Of a stretch of 64,000 bases of DNA, positions 1 to 7,137 are shown in pieces. Position 1 is the stretch's first letter, and each line of letters starts with the position of its first letter. Both the position numbers and the translations under genes were made by a program. Under the pieces are notes generated by a model. It did no database searches. It saw nothing but the letters and a program-made list of their open reading frames with translations, and had not been told where the DNA came from. Source of the stretch: Candidatus Chloroploca mongolica (GTDB lineage: Bacteria > Chloroflexota > Chloroflexia > Chloroflexales > Chloroflexaceae); NCBI RefSeq assembly GCF_004762035.2, contig NZ_SIJK02000010.1, forward strand, positions 43,117-107,116, written 5' to 3'.

Positions 1-67
1 GGGTTTTAAGGATCCTGGGGGTAGCGGAGCGCTGTCTCGGCGCACACCTGGCAGGTTTCCCCGGGTT

Positions 68-823
68 TTACCCCTTTTGCTCCAGGGCGGCCACCAGCGC
101 TGGCAGCAGGCTTCCCGCCTGGCCGTTGAGGAGATAGAGTCGTTCTTCGTTGTGTGGGGTGACATCGAGGTTTAGCACCGCGACGGTTGCCCCGCGGTTG
201 TAGGCGAGCCGTGGCAGCGACGCGGCTGGCTCTACCAGCCCCGAGGTGCCGATCGAGAGCATGACATCACAGGTTGCGGCGGCGGCCCAGGCTCGCTCGA
301 GGGCAATGACGGGCAATTGTTCGCCAAACCAGACGACATCGGGGCGCAGGGGTGCGCCACAGGTTGGACAGGGTGGCGGCAACGTGCCATCCTCGCTCCA
401 GGTCGTATACCGCGTCGCCTCGAGCGCACAGCGTACGCGCATGATATTCCCATGCAACTCGATTGGCTCGCGGCTTCCGGCGGCTGCGTGCAAGCCATCA
501 ACATTCTGTGTAATCAGGGTAAAGGTCGGGACAAGGGTTTCGAGACGAGCTAGCGCAAGATGACCAGCGTTCGGCCTGGCTGCAGCAACCGTCTGTCGTC
601 GCCACGCATACCAGTCCCAGACGAGGCGCGGATTGCGTTGAAAGGCTTCGGGAGTGGCGAGTTCTTCGGCACTGTACTGCGCCCAGAGGCCCGTCTGCGC
701 ATCGCGAAAGGTCGGAATGCCACTCTCGGCTGAAATACCTGCCCCGGTAAGCACAACAACATGCTGGGCTGTGCGCAGCGCCTCAAGCAGACTATTTGGG
801 ATGGCTGGCTCTTCCTTGCTCAT
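68..823 (-). CDS. cobB: Sir2-family NAD-dependent protein deacylase, class III (desuccinylase-like)
   Basis: This is a sirtuin that removes acyl groups from lysines using NAD+. Visible motifs are the NAD-binding GAGISAESGIPTFRD near residues 27-41, TQNVDGLH, and ELHGN with the catalytic His. A YxxR motif (YAWR, encoded at 599-610), followed by PNAGH, matches the SIRT5/CobB class III signature that reads succinyl and malonyl lysine. The zinc module has CPTC, but the first pair is reduced to one Cys (RVRCALE), as in E. coli CobB. Length (251 aa) is typical of the family. Its ATG overlaps the stop codon of the upstream phosphatase by 4 nt (ATGA), so the two are probably translationally coupled. 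The family call is firm; desuccinylase preference is inferred from YxxR. Confidence 0.93.
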   Translation of the reverse strand: MSKEEPAIPNSLLEALRTAQHVVVLTGAGISAESGIPTFRDAQTGLWAQYSAEELATPEAFQRNPRLVWDWYAWRRQTVAAARPNAGHLALARLETLVPTFTLITQNVDGLHAAAGSREPIELHGNIMRVRCALEATRYTTWSEDGTLPPPCPTCGAPLRPDVVWFGEQLPVIALERAWAAAATCDVMLSIGTSGLVEPAASLPRLAYNRGATVAVLNLDVTPHNEERLYLLNGQAGSLLPALVAALEQKG

Positions 824-1335
824 GATGGTCGAAAGATGAGTTCAAAACGCTGCGTATGTTCGTCAACACGGTGAATATGCCAGATGCCACAGGTGGGGGC
901 GGGGTTCCCTCCCGCATAGACATGCTTGCTCAGATCGATCTTTTCACTGCTCATTTCGAGTAACAGTGCCCGGATCGGTGAACCGTGCGTCACCAGACCG
1001 ATGCGTTGATAGGGTGAGTCCTGTGTGGCCGCCAGTAACTCGCGGAGGCGCTCACGCACCTGCTCGAACGGCTCGTGGGGGCCATGCTCCTGCACGAGAC
1101 CAGTAAAGGTAACAGGGATATTCAGGTATTCGACAAGTACCTCGGCCGTCTGGGTGGTGCGGGCAAACGGCGAGACAAAGAGATGTTCCAGGCCCATTGT
1201 AGCAAGAAACGACGCTGCCTGACGCGCCTCTTCGCGCCCGCGTGGTGAAAGGTCAGGTCCAGGCAGTGTCTGATAGGGGACATCAGCTTTGCGTGCGGGT
1301 TCACCGTGACGAATCAAATAGAGATCAGTCAGCAC
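820..1335 (-). CDS. Histidine phosphatase family protein (phosphoglycerate mutase-like)
   Basis: This is a cytoplasmic phosphatase of the PGM superfamily. It has the N-terminal LIRHGE motif, whose His is phosphorylated, the SPFARTTQTAE Arg-containing segment, and the second catalytic His in VTHGSPIRALL. At 171 aa it is a short single-domain form, so a broad-specificity phosphatase is likelier than a glycolytic mutase; the substrate cannot be read from sequence. The start is GTG at 1335, preceded by GGAGAGG about 8 nt upstream. It is the first gene of a two-gene operon with the sirtuin. A possible promoter lies at 1377-1406 on the minus strand. Confidence 0.88.
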   Translation of the reverse strand: MLTDLYLIRHGEPARKADVPYQTLPGPDLSPRGREEARQAASFLATMGLEHLFVSPFARTTQTAEVLVEYLNIPVTFTGLVQEHGPHEPFEQVRERLRELLAATQDSPYQRIGLVTHGSPIRALLLEMSSEKIDLSKHVYAGGNPAPTCGIWHIHRVDEHTQRFELIFRPS

Positions 1336-1376
1336 TCCGTGCGCCTCTCCGCGTTGAACGAACGATATACACCTTC

Positions 1377-1406
1377 AGGGTAGCACAGCCTCTCACGCAC
1401 TGTCAA
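1377..1406 (-). promoter_or_regulatory. Putative sigma70 promoter of the phosphatase-sirtuin operon
   Basis: On the minus strand TTGACA (1406-1401) is followed after 18 bp by TACCCT (1382-1377), a perfect -35 with a poor -10. It lies back to back with the plus-strand -35 of arsA, 6 bp away, so the two operons share a compact divergent control region. Confidence 0.35.
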
Positions 1407-1411
1407 TCACG

Positions 1412-1456
1412 TTTGACGCCCTCTTATGCAACACGTACAATAGAAGAAGCGTCAAA
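1412..1456 (+). promoter_or_regulatory. Promoter of arsA-arginase operon with flanking inverted repeat
   Basis: TTGACG (1413-1418) and TACAAT (1436-1441) are separated by exactly 17 bp, a near-consensus sigma70 promoter. An 8-bp inverted repeat, TTTGACGC at 1412-1419 and GCGTCAAA at 1449-1456, encloses it, with one arm on the -35 and the other around +1. That placement would suit an operator, which is inference. Confidence 0.6.
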
Positions 1457-1509
1457 TGAAGAGAGCAAGCACTTCCATTGTATCTTAGTGGAGAGAGAGA
1501 ATAACACAT

Positions 1510-2709
1510 ATGCGGCTCATCCTCTATCTTGGCAAAGGCGGGGTTGGCAAGACGACCACAGCCGCCGCTACGGCCGTCCGGGCCGCCGAGTTAGGTTATC
1601 GTACCCTTGTTGTCAGTACTGATGTTGCGCACAGCCTTGCTGATGCCCTCGATGCGCCTCTTGGTTCTAGTCCTACCCCTTTGACTGATCGTCTCTGGGG
1701 CCAGGAGATTAATGTGCTTGACGAGGTGCGTGAGCATTGGGGCGAGTTGCGTAGCTACCTGTCAACCTTGCTGCGGCGGCGCGGGGTCGACGAAGTTGCT
1801 GCCGAAGAGTTGGCAATCATTCCAGGAATGGAAGAGGTTGTCAGTTTGCTCCATATTCGTCGCCAGGCCAAAACGGGCGAGTTTGATGTTGTGGTGGTTG
1901 ATGCCGCCCCGACCGGCGAGACGGTTCGCCTTTTGACGATGCCTGAAACCTTTACCTGGTATGCTGCGCGGGTGATGGACTGGGAGCCGCAAACGCTGAA
2001 GGCTGCCCGCCCCCTCGTCAAGCAGTTGATTCCGGCAACCGATATGTTTGCGACCCTCGAGCGCCTCTCGAAAGGGGTCGAAGCCTTGCGTGAAACGCTG
2101 ATTGATCCTGAAATCAGCTCGTATCGCCTCGTCATCAACCCTGAACGCATGGTGATCAAAGAGGCCCAGCGTGCGGCGACGTACCTTGCGCTCTTTGGCT
2201 ATCCGGTCGACGGGGTGGTTCTCAACCGGGTTTTGCCGGTTGACCAGGCCGAGGGCGCTTTTATGCAGGAACTCGCCCGTATCCAGCAGGGCTATCGCCA
2301 GATGGCTTACGATATTTTTCAACCACTGCCGATCTGGGAAAGCCCCCACTATGCCCGTGATCTTGCTGGTGTTGACGATCTTTCGATGGTTGGCCGGGCC
2401 CTTTTTGGTGAGACCGACCCGGTCAAAGTGCAGTTTCGGGGCAAGACTCAGGAGATTGTGCGTGAGGGCGAAGAGTATGTGATGCGTCTGCCCCTGCCGC
2501 ACGTCGAAATTGGCAAAGTCGCGATGACTAAGCGTGGCGATGAGCTCTTTATCGAAATTGGCAACTTCCGGCGCGATATGATCCTGCCGATGACCCTTGC
2601 CGAACGTCCTGCGCGCCGAGCAGTCTTCCGCAATGGTGTGCTCGAAGTGCGATTTGGTGTGCCTGAGGGGTTGCCGCTTGAGCCAGCTGCCAGTGCGAAT
2701 GAAGCCTGA
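1510..2709 (+). CDS. ArsA/TRC40-family ATPase with C-terminal Hsp20-like domain
   Basis: This is a P-loop ATPase of the ArsA/Get3 family. It opens with the deviant Walker A motif GKGGVGKTT at residues 8-16, then STDVAHSLADAL (switch I region) and VVVDAAPTGETVRLL (switch II). The last ~80 residues (from about PLPHVEIGKVAM) resemble the alpha-crystallin/Hsp20-like domain appended to many Chloroflexota and cyanobacterial ArsA homologues. No ArsB, ArsR or Cys metalloid-site cluster is visible, so arsenite export is not supported; a protein-targeting or chaperone-like role is more plausible. It is the first gene of an operon and overlaps the arginase start by 11 nt. The promoter is at 1413-1441. 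Confidence 0.88.
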   Translation: MRLILYLGKGGVGKTTTAAATAVRAAELGYRTLVVSTDVAHSLADALDAPLGSSPTPLTDRLWGQEINVLDEVREHWGELRSYLSTLLRRRGVDEVAAEELAIIPGMEEVVSLLHIRRQAKTGEFDVVVVDAAPTGETVRLLTMPETFTWYAARVMDWEPQTLKAARPLVKQLIPATDMFATLERLSKGVEALRETLIDPEISSYRLVINPERMVIKEAQRAATYLALFGYPVDGVVLNRVLPVDQAEGAFMQELARIQQGYRQMAYDIFQPLPIWESPHYARDLAGVDDLSMVGRALFGETDPVKVQFRGKTQEIVREGEEYVMRLPLPHVEIGKVAMTKRGDELFIEIGNFRRDMILPMTLAERPARRAVFRNGVLEVRFGVPEGLPLEPAASANEA

Positions 2710-3604
2710 GAAAATCGCCCTTATTGGGGTACCGCTTGACCTGGGGGCTGGACGACGTGGCGTTGACATGGGCCCAAGTGCGATGCGTTATACGGCCCTG
2801 CGTCGGCGCATCGAGGATCTTGGCTATCCGATTGTTGATCTTGGTAACCTTGTTACGCCGATGGTCGAGACGAGTGCGCCACCGGCCCCTGGTGAGTGCC
2901 TGCGGTATCTCGAGCCAATTGCCGAGGTGTGTGCGACCCTGGCTGCTACGGTTGAGGCGAGCATTGCCGACGGCTTTTTACCGCTCATCCTCGGCGGGGA
3001 TCATAGCCTCTCGCTCGGCTCGGCCAGTGGCAGTGCGCGTGGTTGTGCCCCCGGTCTTATCTGGATTGATGCTCACGCCGATTTCAATACCGCCGAGACG
3101 ACCCTCAGCGGCAACATCCACGGGATGCCGCTGGCTGCCCTGACGGGGCGTGGACATCCGTTGTTGACCGGGCTTGCCGGGCGAACCCCGGCGATCCAGC
3201 CGGGGCACGTTGCCCTCGTTGGCGTGCGCGATCTCGATCCGCTCGAGCGCGAAGCGTTGCTCCATGCCTCGATCCATGTCTTCACCATGCACGACATTGA
3301 TCGCCGAGGTATGGCGGCGGTCATTGAGGCCGCCGTCGCGATTGCCCAGCAAGGTACCGGTGGCTTTCACGTCAGCTTTGATCTTGATGTCATCGATCCC
3401 CGCGAGGCCCCCGGGGTTGGCACGCCGGTGGCGGGTGGCATTTCGCGTCGTGAGGCCCATCTCGCGCTCGAAATCATTGCCCACGCCGGTGGTATGCGCA
3501 GCCTCGATCTTGTTGAAGTCAACCCGATTCTCGATGAACGGAACGCTACTGCTGCCCTCGCCGTCGATCTGGCGCTCTCGGCGTTGGGGAAACGTATTTT
3601 GTGA
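2699..3604 (+). CDS. rocF: Arginase
   Basis: This ureohydrolase splits arginine into ornithine and urea with a binuclear manganese centre. The metal ligands are visible in GGDHSLSLGS, DAHADFNT and SFDLDVIDP. The run EAPGVGTPVAGG is characteristic of true arginases rather than agmatinases. The ATG at 2699 gives 301 aa, the usual arginase length, and a clean N-terminus (MKPEKIALIGVPLDLGAG); a longer in-frame extension inside arsA is rejected. The 11-nt overlap with arsA implies coupled translation. The ornithine produced could feed polyamines, proline or, speculatively, an ornithine-type peptidoglycan (see MurE). Confidence 0.93.
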   Translation: MKPEKIALIGVPLDLGAGRRGVDMGPSAMRYTALRRRIEDLGYPIVDLGNLVTPMVETSAPPAPGECLRYLEPIAEVCATLAATVEASIADGFLPLILGGDHSLSLGSASGSARGCAPGLIWIDAHADFNTAETTLSGNIHGMPLAALTGRGHPLLTGLAGRTPAIQPGHVALVGVRDLDPLEREALLHASIHVFTMHDIDRRGMAAVIEAAVAIAQQGTGGFHVSFDLDVIDPREAPGVGTPVAGGISRREAHLALEIIAHAGGMRSLDLVEVNPILDERNATAALAVDLALSALGKRIL

Positions 3605-3624
3605 CGGGCTGTCGACTCCGGAAG

Positions 3625-3689
3625 CGTGCGTAGGCTGGGGAAAACGGGCAGTAACGTGAGCCGTCTTTCGCAGCCTACGCACGAGTTTT
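3625..3689 (+). terminator. Putative terminator of arsA-arginase operon
   Basis: A 13-bp inverted repeat (3625-3637 and 3671-3683, core GTGCGTAGGCTG) with a 33-nt loop is followed by AGTTTTC. The long loop makes it a weak intrinsic terminator candidate. Confidence 0.4.
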
Positions 3690-3722
3690 CACCGCTGATA
3701 TGAAGCATGAACATGCGCCTAT

Positions 3723-3776
3723 GGGAGTGCCGACTTCAGTCGGCTTCTTGCTAAGCCGACTGAAGTCGGCACTCCC
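3723..3776. repeat. Nested palindromic element
   Basis: Two perfect 24-bp arms (3723-3746 and 3753-3776) flank the 6-nt loop CTTGCT. Each arm contains its own palindrome, GCCGACT-TC-AGTCGGC, so the element can fold as one long hairpin or two small ones. There is no T-tract, which argues against a simple terminator. The build resembles a dispersed REP-type element; copy number elsewhere in the genome is unknown. Confidence 0.75.
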
Positions 3777-3828
3777 TGATCCATTCTGAATAACCATCAG
3801 CCCTGATCAAAAAGAAGAAAGTAAAAGA

Positions 3829-4704
3829 ATGTCCACGTCACCAAACACAGATGGTTTTCGCCCAACCTTGCTTGCCGTGCTCGCGCATCCTGATGACGAG
3901 TCGTTTGGGATCGGCGGGACGCTGGCCGCCTATGCATGGATGGGGGCGCATGTTCACCTGATCTGTGCCACTGGTGGCGAAGAGGGTGCGGCTGACCCCG
4001 AGTTTCTGGTTGGCTATCCGTCACTTGCCGCACGCCGCGAGGCGGAACTTGCCTGTGCTGCGCAAGCACTTGGGTTGACCAGTGTCACGCTGCTCGGCTA
4101 TCGTGACTCGGGGATGCCCGATACCCCTGCGAACGACCATCCCGAGGCGTTGGCCGCACAACCACTTGAACAGGTGACAGACCGGGTGGTTCAGCATATC
4201 CGCCGCTTACGCCCCCATGTTGTTGTTACCTTTGATCCGATTGGCGGCTACCGGCATCCGGATCATATTGCTATTCATCAGGCGACCGTCGCTGCGTTCT
4301 ATGCTGCTGGCGATCCTGCCCGCTTCCCTGGGGATCTGCCTCCCTGGCAGCCACAAAAACTCTACTTTCAAACGATTCCCCGTCGTCTCTTGCGCATCTT
4401 TGTGCGGCTTATGCCCCTCTTTGGTCGTGATCCACGCCGGTTTGGACGGAACCACGATGTTGACCTTGCCTCGCTCGCCGAAGTCGATTTCCCGGTACAC
4501 GCCCAGATCGACTACCTCCCGATGGCCCAGGCGCGCATGGCCGCAGCGCGGTGCCACGCGAGTCAGGGCGGAACCAATTTTGGGGGCAGCTTCTTTGCCA
4601 TCTTTGCCCGCCTCTTTGGGGGCCGTGATACCTTTATGCGCGCCTATCCCGAGCCTGAAGCCAATCTGCATGAAACAGATCTTTTTGCCGGGGTCTCGAT
4701 CTGA
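3829..4704 (+). CDS. PIG-L/LmbE-family deacetylase
   Basis: This is a zinc-dependent N-acetylglucosamine deacetylase-like enzyme. The diagnostic AHPDDE motif, which supplies a metal-binding His and the catalytic Asp, sits at residues 19-24, and the second metal motif HPDHIAIH is near residue 144. The family includes MshB and BshB (mycothiol and bacillithiol synthesis) and GlcNAc-PI deacetylases. Length (291 aa) and the ATCATGGEEG segment suit the MshB/BshB-like branch, but no thiol-pathway partner is nearby. It stands alone between two hairpin elements. The start follows the purine-rich stretch AAGAAAGTAAAAGA. Confidence 0.88.
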   Translation: MSTSPNTDGFRPTLLAVLAHPDDESFGIGGTLAAYAWMGAHVHLICATGGEEGAADPEFLVGYPSLAARREAELACAAQALGLTSVTLLGYRDSGMPDTPANDHPEALAAQPLEQVTDRVVQHIRRLRPHVVVTFDPIGGYRHPDHIAIHQATVAAFYAAGDPARFPGDLPPWQPQKLYFQTIPRRLLRIFVRLMPLFGRDPRRFGRNHDVDLASLAEVDFPVHAQIDYLPMAQARMAAARCHASQGGTNFGGSFFAIFARLFGGRDTFMRAYPEPEANLHETDLFAGVSI

Positions 4705-4712
4705 AAGCCTAT

Positions 4713-4765
4713 GCGTATACTGACGCAAACAGCCAGCGCAGTTGGCTGTTTGCGTCAGTATACGC
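4713..4765. terminator. Long perfect hairpin after the PIG-L gene
   Basis: Arms of 23 bp (4713-4735 and 4743-4765) with a 7-nt loop begin 8 nt after the stop codon. The position suggests transcript 3'-end formation or stabilisation, although no run of T follows. Confidence 0.55.
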
Positions 4766-4911
4766 AAGCTTCTTGGATCCTGCGGCCCGCAAAACCCCAC
4801 CGGCAGGTGTATTGAGCCAGCTACCAGCTTCTTATCATCCAGGTTGAGCCTCGTGAGACGTTTGATTCAATACATATCCTTGGATCAAAGAGATAGCTAG
4901 AGGCTCATCCT

Positions 4912-5652
4912 ATGACAACGCGACGACAGTTTCTCCGCTTGATGCTCACCGCAGGGGCAATGGGCGCAGTGGTACAGCATCGTACGGCAGATGCTGCTTC
5001 AGCTTCGTCTCATCAAGCCTATCTGCCGTTGGTGCTGCAACCTGCTGACACACATTCGGGACCCTGGCCCAATGATGAGGGCTGGATCGTTGCTGGCCCG
5101 TCGGGGCGGTTTGATCAAGCAATCGCATGGTTCCATGCGCGTTCAACAATCTATACTCATTACGATCTGTTGCAGATTGTCGGGGCCTATGAGCGGATTG
5201 GCAACGAAGCTGGGGTTGACTGGTTTCTTGCACTTGCGCAGTGCGCCCATGAAACAGGCAGCCTGACCTCGTGGTGGTGTGATCGTCCGCGCCGTAATCC
5301 TGCTGGTATTGCCGTCACCGGAGCCATGCGTGATGGCACTCCCGAGAATCCTCCTGGGGTTAACTGGGCCTGGGATGGAACCCGCTGGCGCGAAGGGGCG
5401 AGTTTTGCCGCCTGGGATAGCTTCTCGGTGCGGGCACATCTGGGGCGCCTCCTTGCCTATGCCTTGCCTGATTGGGCGGCGACACCCTATCAGCGTGAAT
5501 TGATTGACTATGCGCTCGCCGTTAGACCACTCGCTGCGCAGATCCGTGGCATCGCCCCGACGATCATTGGTCTCAATGGTATCTGGGCTGTTCCTGGGAC
5601 TGAGTATGGGCAACGCATTCTCGATCTCGCCCGCCGTATGCGTCAAAGTTAA
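4912..5652 (+). CDS. Tat-exported glucosaminidase/lysozyme-like protein
   Basis: The N-terminus carries a twin-arginine signal (TTRRQFLRLML) followed by a hydrophobic stretch and Ala-rich cleavage region, so export in folded form is expected. Just after the signal comes AYLPLVL, a motif recurrent in secreted Chloroflexota proteins. The mature part has ALAQCAHETGSLTSWW followed by RNPAGI. This matches the catalytic-Glu region of the mannosyl-glycoprotein endo-beta-N-acetylglucosaminidase/FlgJ-like fold that cuts peptidoglycan glycans; the Glu of AHETG is the likely catalyst. There is no cell-wall binding module. The gene is monocistronic. The enzyme class is inferred from motif resemblance. 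Confidence 0.75.
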   Translation: MTTRRQFLRLMLTAGAMGAVVQHRTADAASASSHQAYLPLVLQPADTHSGPWPNDEGWIVAGPSGRFDQAIAWFHARSTIYTHYDLLQIVGAYERIGNEAGVDWFLALAQCAHETGSLTSWWCDRPRRNPAGIAVTGAMRDGTPENPPGVNWAWDGTRWREGASFAAWDSFSVRAHLGRLLAYALPDWAATPYQRELIDYALAVRPLAAQIRGIAPTIIGLNGIWAVPGTEYGQRILDLARRMRQS

Positions 5653-5765
5653 CGTCGGCCAACCGTTTAATGCGCAAATCTTCACTGATTATTCTGTCGT
5701 CTAGCGAGGCGTTGTCGCTCATTAGAAAGCTGGATGGCTTTCCTCTATGGTCGTTGAATTGCTCC

Positions 5766-5794
5766 TTGACGTGCCCCTCGCACACTCGTATAAT
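5766..5794 (+). promoter_or_regulatory. Strong sigma70 promoter of the leader ORF
   Basis: TTGACG (5766-5771), a 17-bp spacer and a perfect TATAAT (5789-5794) form one of the best promoters in the window. Transcription should start near 5801, just before a small hairpin GTTAAG-GGTTG-CTTAAC (5803-5819) that could protect the 5' end. Confidence 0.75.
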
Positions 5795-5838
5795 AAGTTT
5801 ATGTTAAGGGTTGCTTAACTTTTGATCAAGGAGCCACC

Positions 5839-5874
5839 ATGGGGGCAAAACTGACAAAAGAGCTGATTTCCTAA
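5839..5874 (+). CDS. Putative 11-residue leader peptide (MGAKLTKELIS)
   Basis: This is a short ORF with every mark of expression: a consensus promoter at 5766-5794, a strong ribosome-binding site AAGGAG (5828-5833) 5 nt before ATG, and a stop codon whose last A is the first base of a strong terminator stem. The peptide MGAKLTKELIS is slightly basic and amphipathic and has no run of one amino acid of the kind used in biosynthetic attenuators. It may be a regulatory leader for the SWIM gene 98 nt downstream, a small functional peptide, or part of a small RNA. I do not recognise it. Confidence 0.5.
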   Translation: MGAKLTKELIS

Positions 5875-5918
5875 GGGGCGGCGCGGGATAATGTCCTGCT
5901 GCCGCCCCTGTTGTTTTG
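5874..5918 (+). terminator. Intrinsic terminator/attenuator between leader ORF and SWIM gene
   Basis: AGGGGCGGC (5874-5882) pairs with GCCGCCCCT (5901-5909). The stem continues inward through GCGGGA/TCCTGC with one G-T pair, and GTTGTTTTGTTT follows. The stem overlaps the leader stop codon, so a ribosome finishing the leader would sit on it. No new promoter is evident before the SWIM gene, so its transcription may depend on read-through. Confidence 0.75.
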
Positions 5919-5972
5919 TTTACGCTCCGCATATCTGGACAATGGGAGTTCAGGAAGTACAGGAGGCACGAA

Positions 5973-6254
5973 ATGCAATCAGATCTGATCGGCAAGATTG
6001 AAAAGGCCCGCCGTTATGCTGCTGAACCTGATCGGGTGAAATTTATCGAGTTGCGTGCGAACTTTAACGGTGGCAATAGCAAGCACGAAGTGGTTCTGCG
6101 CGAAGGCCACTGGACTTGCGATTGTGCATTCTTTCAGACGTGGGGAACCTGCGCACACGTGATGGCGATGCAGCGCATGTTGAATCCGATGCTTGATGAA
6201 GAGGCTCGGCAGGCTGAATTGGCAATTGCCGCTTCTGCCGAGTTGTCGGTTTAG
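5973..6254 (+). CDS. Small SWIM zinc-finger protein
   Basis: This 93-aa protein contains a SWIM finger: CDC near residues 52-54 and CAH near residues 65-67, a CxC-Xn-CxH pattern that binds zinc and usually contacts DNA or protein. The preceding HEVVLREGHWTCDC and the following MAMQRML are typical of the core. There is no further domain, so it may be a partner subunit rather than an enzyme. The start at 5973 is set by a perfect AGGAGG at 5961-5966; the longer in-frame ORF runs back into the terminator tail and is rejected. Confidence 0.85.
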   Translation: MQSDLIGKIEKARRYAAEPDRVKFIELRANFNGGNSKHEVVLREGHWTCDCAFFQTWGTCAHVMAMQRMLNPMLDEEARQAELAIAASAELSV

Positions 6255-6274
6255 CGGCCTTCTCAATATATTTT

Positions 6275-6332
6275 AAGACCATGAAGTGTGTTGCGTTCGA
6301 TTTTTACTACGTTACACCTTCATGGTCTTTTT
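6275..6332 (+). terminator. Terminator after the SWIM gene
   Basis: AAGACCATGAAG (6275-6286) pairs with CTTCATGGTCTT (6318-6329) across a 31-nt loop and ends in a T-run. It lies just upstream of the GDPD start codon, so the two genes are probably separate units. Confidence 0.6.
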
Positions 6333-6341
6333 GTGCGCCTT

Positions 6342-7058
6342 ATGCCTATGCCACTGATTATTGCCCATCGTGGTGCCTCAGCCTATGCACCCGAGAATAC
6401 GATGGCTGCGTTCGAACTGGCCTATCGTCAGGGGGCCGGGATGATCGAACTGGATGTGCAACCCACCGCCGATGGGTTCCTTGCGGTCTTTCACGATGAT
6501 ACAACCGAGCGCTGGGATGGCCGCCCGCGTCCGGTTGCGACGTGTCGTTTGGCCGAATTGCAAGCGCTAGATATCGGCGGCGAACGTGTCCCCATCCTCG
6601 AGGAGGTGCTTGCTTTTGCCGCTACGACCGGCATTGCCCTGAACATTGAACTCAAGGCTGTCGGTACAGGAAGGCAGTGTGCCCATCTGGTGCGTCAGGC
6701 CCGCCTCGTTGATCAGGTGATCGTCTCTTCATTTGCCCCTGCCGCTCTGCGTGAGGTGCAAACGGCGGATCCGGTGTTGCGCCGGGCGTATTTGATGGGA
6801 ACCCGTACCTATCGCCCTGATGTACGCCTCCGCGAGTTTTGGCCTTTTCTGGCCCTGCGTCGCTTCGCTGTCGCCGCATGGCATCCCTCGCACGAATTGC
6901 CCCTCGTTGACCGGATTATTCCTCTTGTGTGCAAGGCTGGCTATCAGGTCAATGTCTGGACCGTTGATGCGCCTCAGCGTATGCGCCAACTTGCGGCCCT
7001 GGGTGTCCAGGGGATTATTACGAATCGCCCTGATCTCGCCAGCGCGACGTTGGCCTGA
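6342..7058 (+). CDS. ugpQ: Glycerophosphodiester phosphodiesterase
   Basis: This TIM-barrel phosphodiesterase hydrolyses deacylated phospholipids to glycerol-3-phosphate and an alcohol. The GDPD signature is complete: IIAHRGASAYAPENT at the N-terminus, with the catalytic His-Arg, then ELDVQPTADGFLAVFHDDT (Glu, Asp and the second catalytic His) and NIELKA. There is no signal peptide, so it is cytoplasmic. ATG 6342 is preferred (ATG 6348 is possible), because the longer frame begins inside the upstream terminator. The length of 238 aa is normal. A strong bidirectional terminator follows. Confidence 0.93.
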   Translation: MPMPLIIAHRGASAYAPENTMAAFELAYRQGAGMIELDVQPTADGFLAVFHDDTTERWDGRPRPVATCRLAELQALDIGGERVPILEEVLAFAATTGIALNIELKAVGTGRQCAHLVRQARLVDQVIVSSFAPAALREVQTADPVLRRAYLMGTRTYRPDVRLREFWPFLALRRFAVAAWHPSHELPLVDRIIPLVCKAGYQVNVWTVDAPQRMRQLAALGVQGIITNRPDLASATLA

Positions 7059-7079
7059 GCATACACCGGGCTATGTGCG

Positions 7080-7118
7080 AAACACAAAAAGGCCAGCAAA
7101 ACTGGCCTTTTTGTGTTT
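7080..7118. terminator. Bidirectional terminator
   Basis: Perfect 17-bp arms (7080-7096 and 7102-7118) have a CAAAA loop, a GGCCAG/CTGGCC core and A/T tracts on both sides. It separates two convergent genes. Confidence 0.85.
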
Positions 7119-7137
7119 CTGGAGGCCTTGATGCCCC

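Noticed and set aside
1-67. Feature at the left edge
   Set aside because: This short GC-rich stretch beyond the sirtuin stop shows no ORF, promoter or hairpin that I can support.
1510-2709. Arsenical pump ATPase for arsenite export
   Set aside because: The family is ArsA-like, but no arsB, arsD, arsR or Cys metalloid triad accompanies it, and the Hsp20-like tail points to a different branch.
1762-2769. 335-aa ORF opposite arsA
   Set aside because: Its composition (His, Arg, Gln rich) is that of antisense shadow, and the ArsA frame is well supported.
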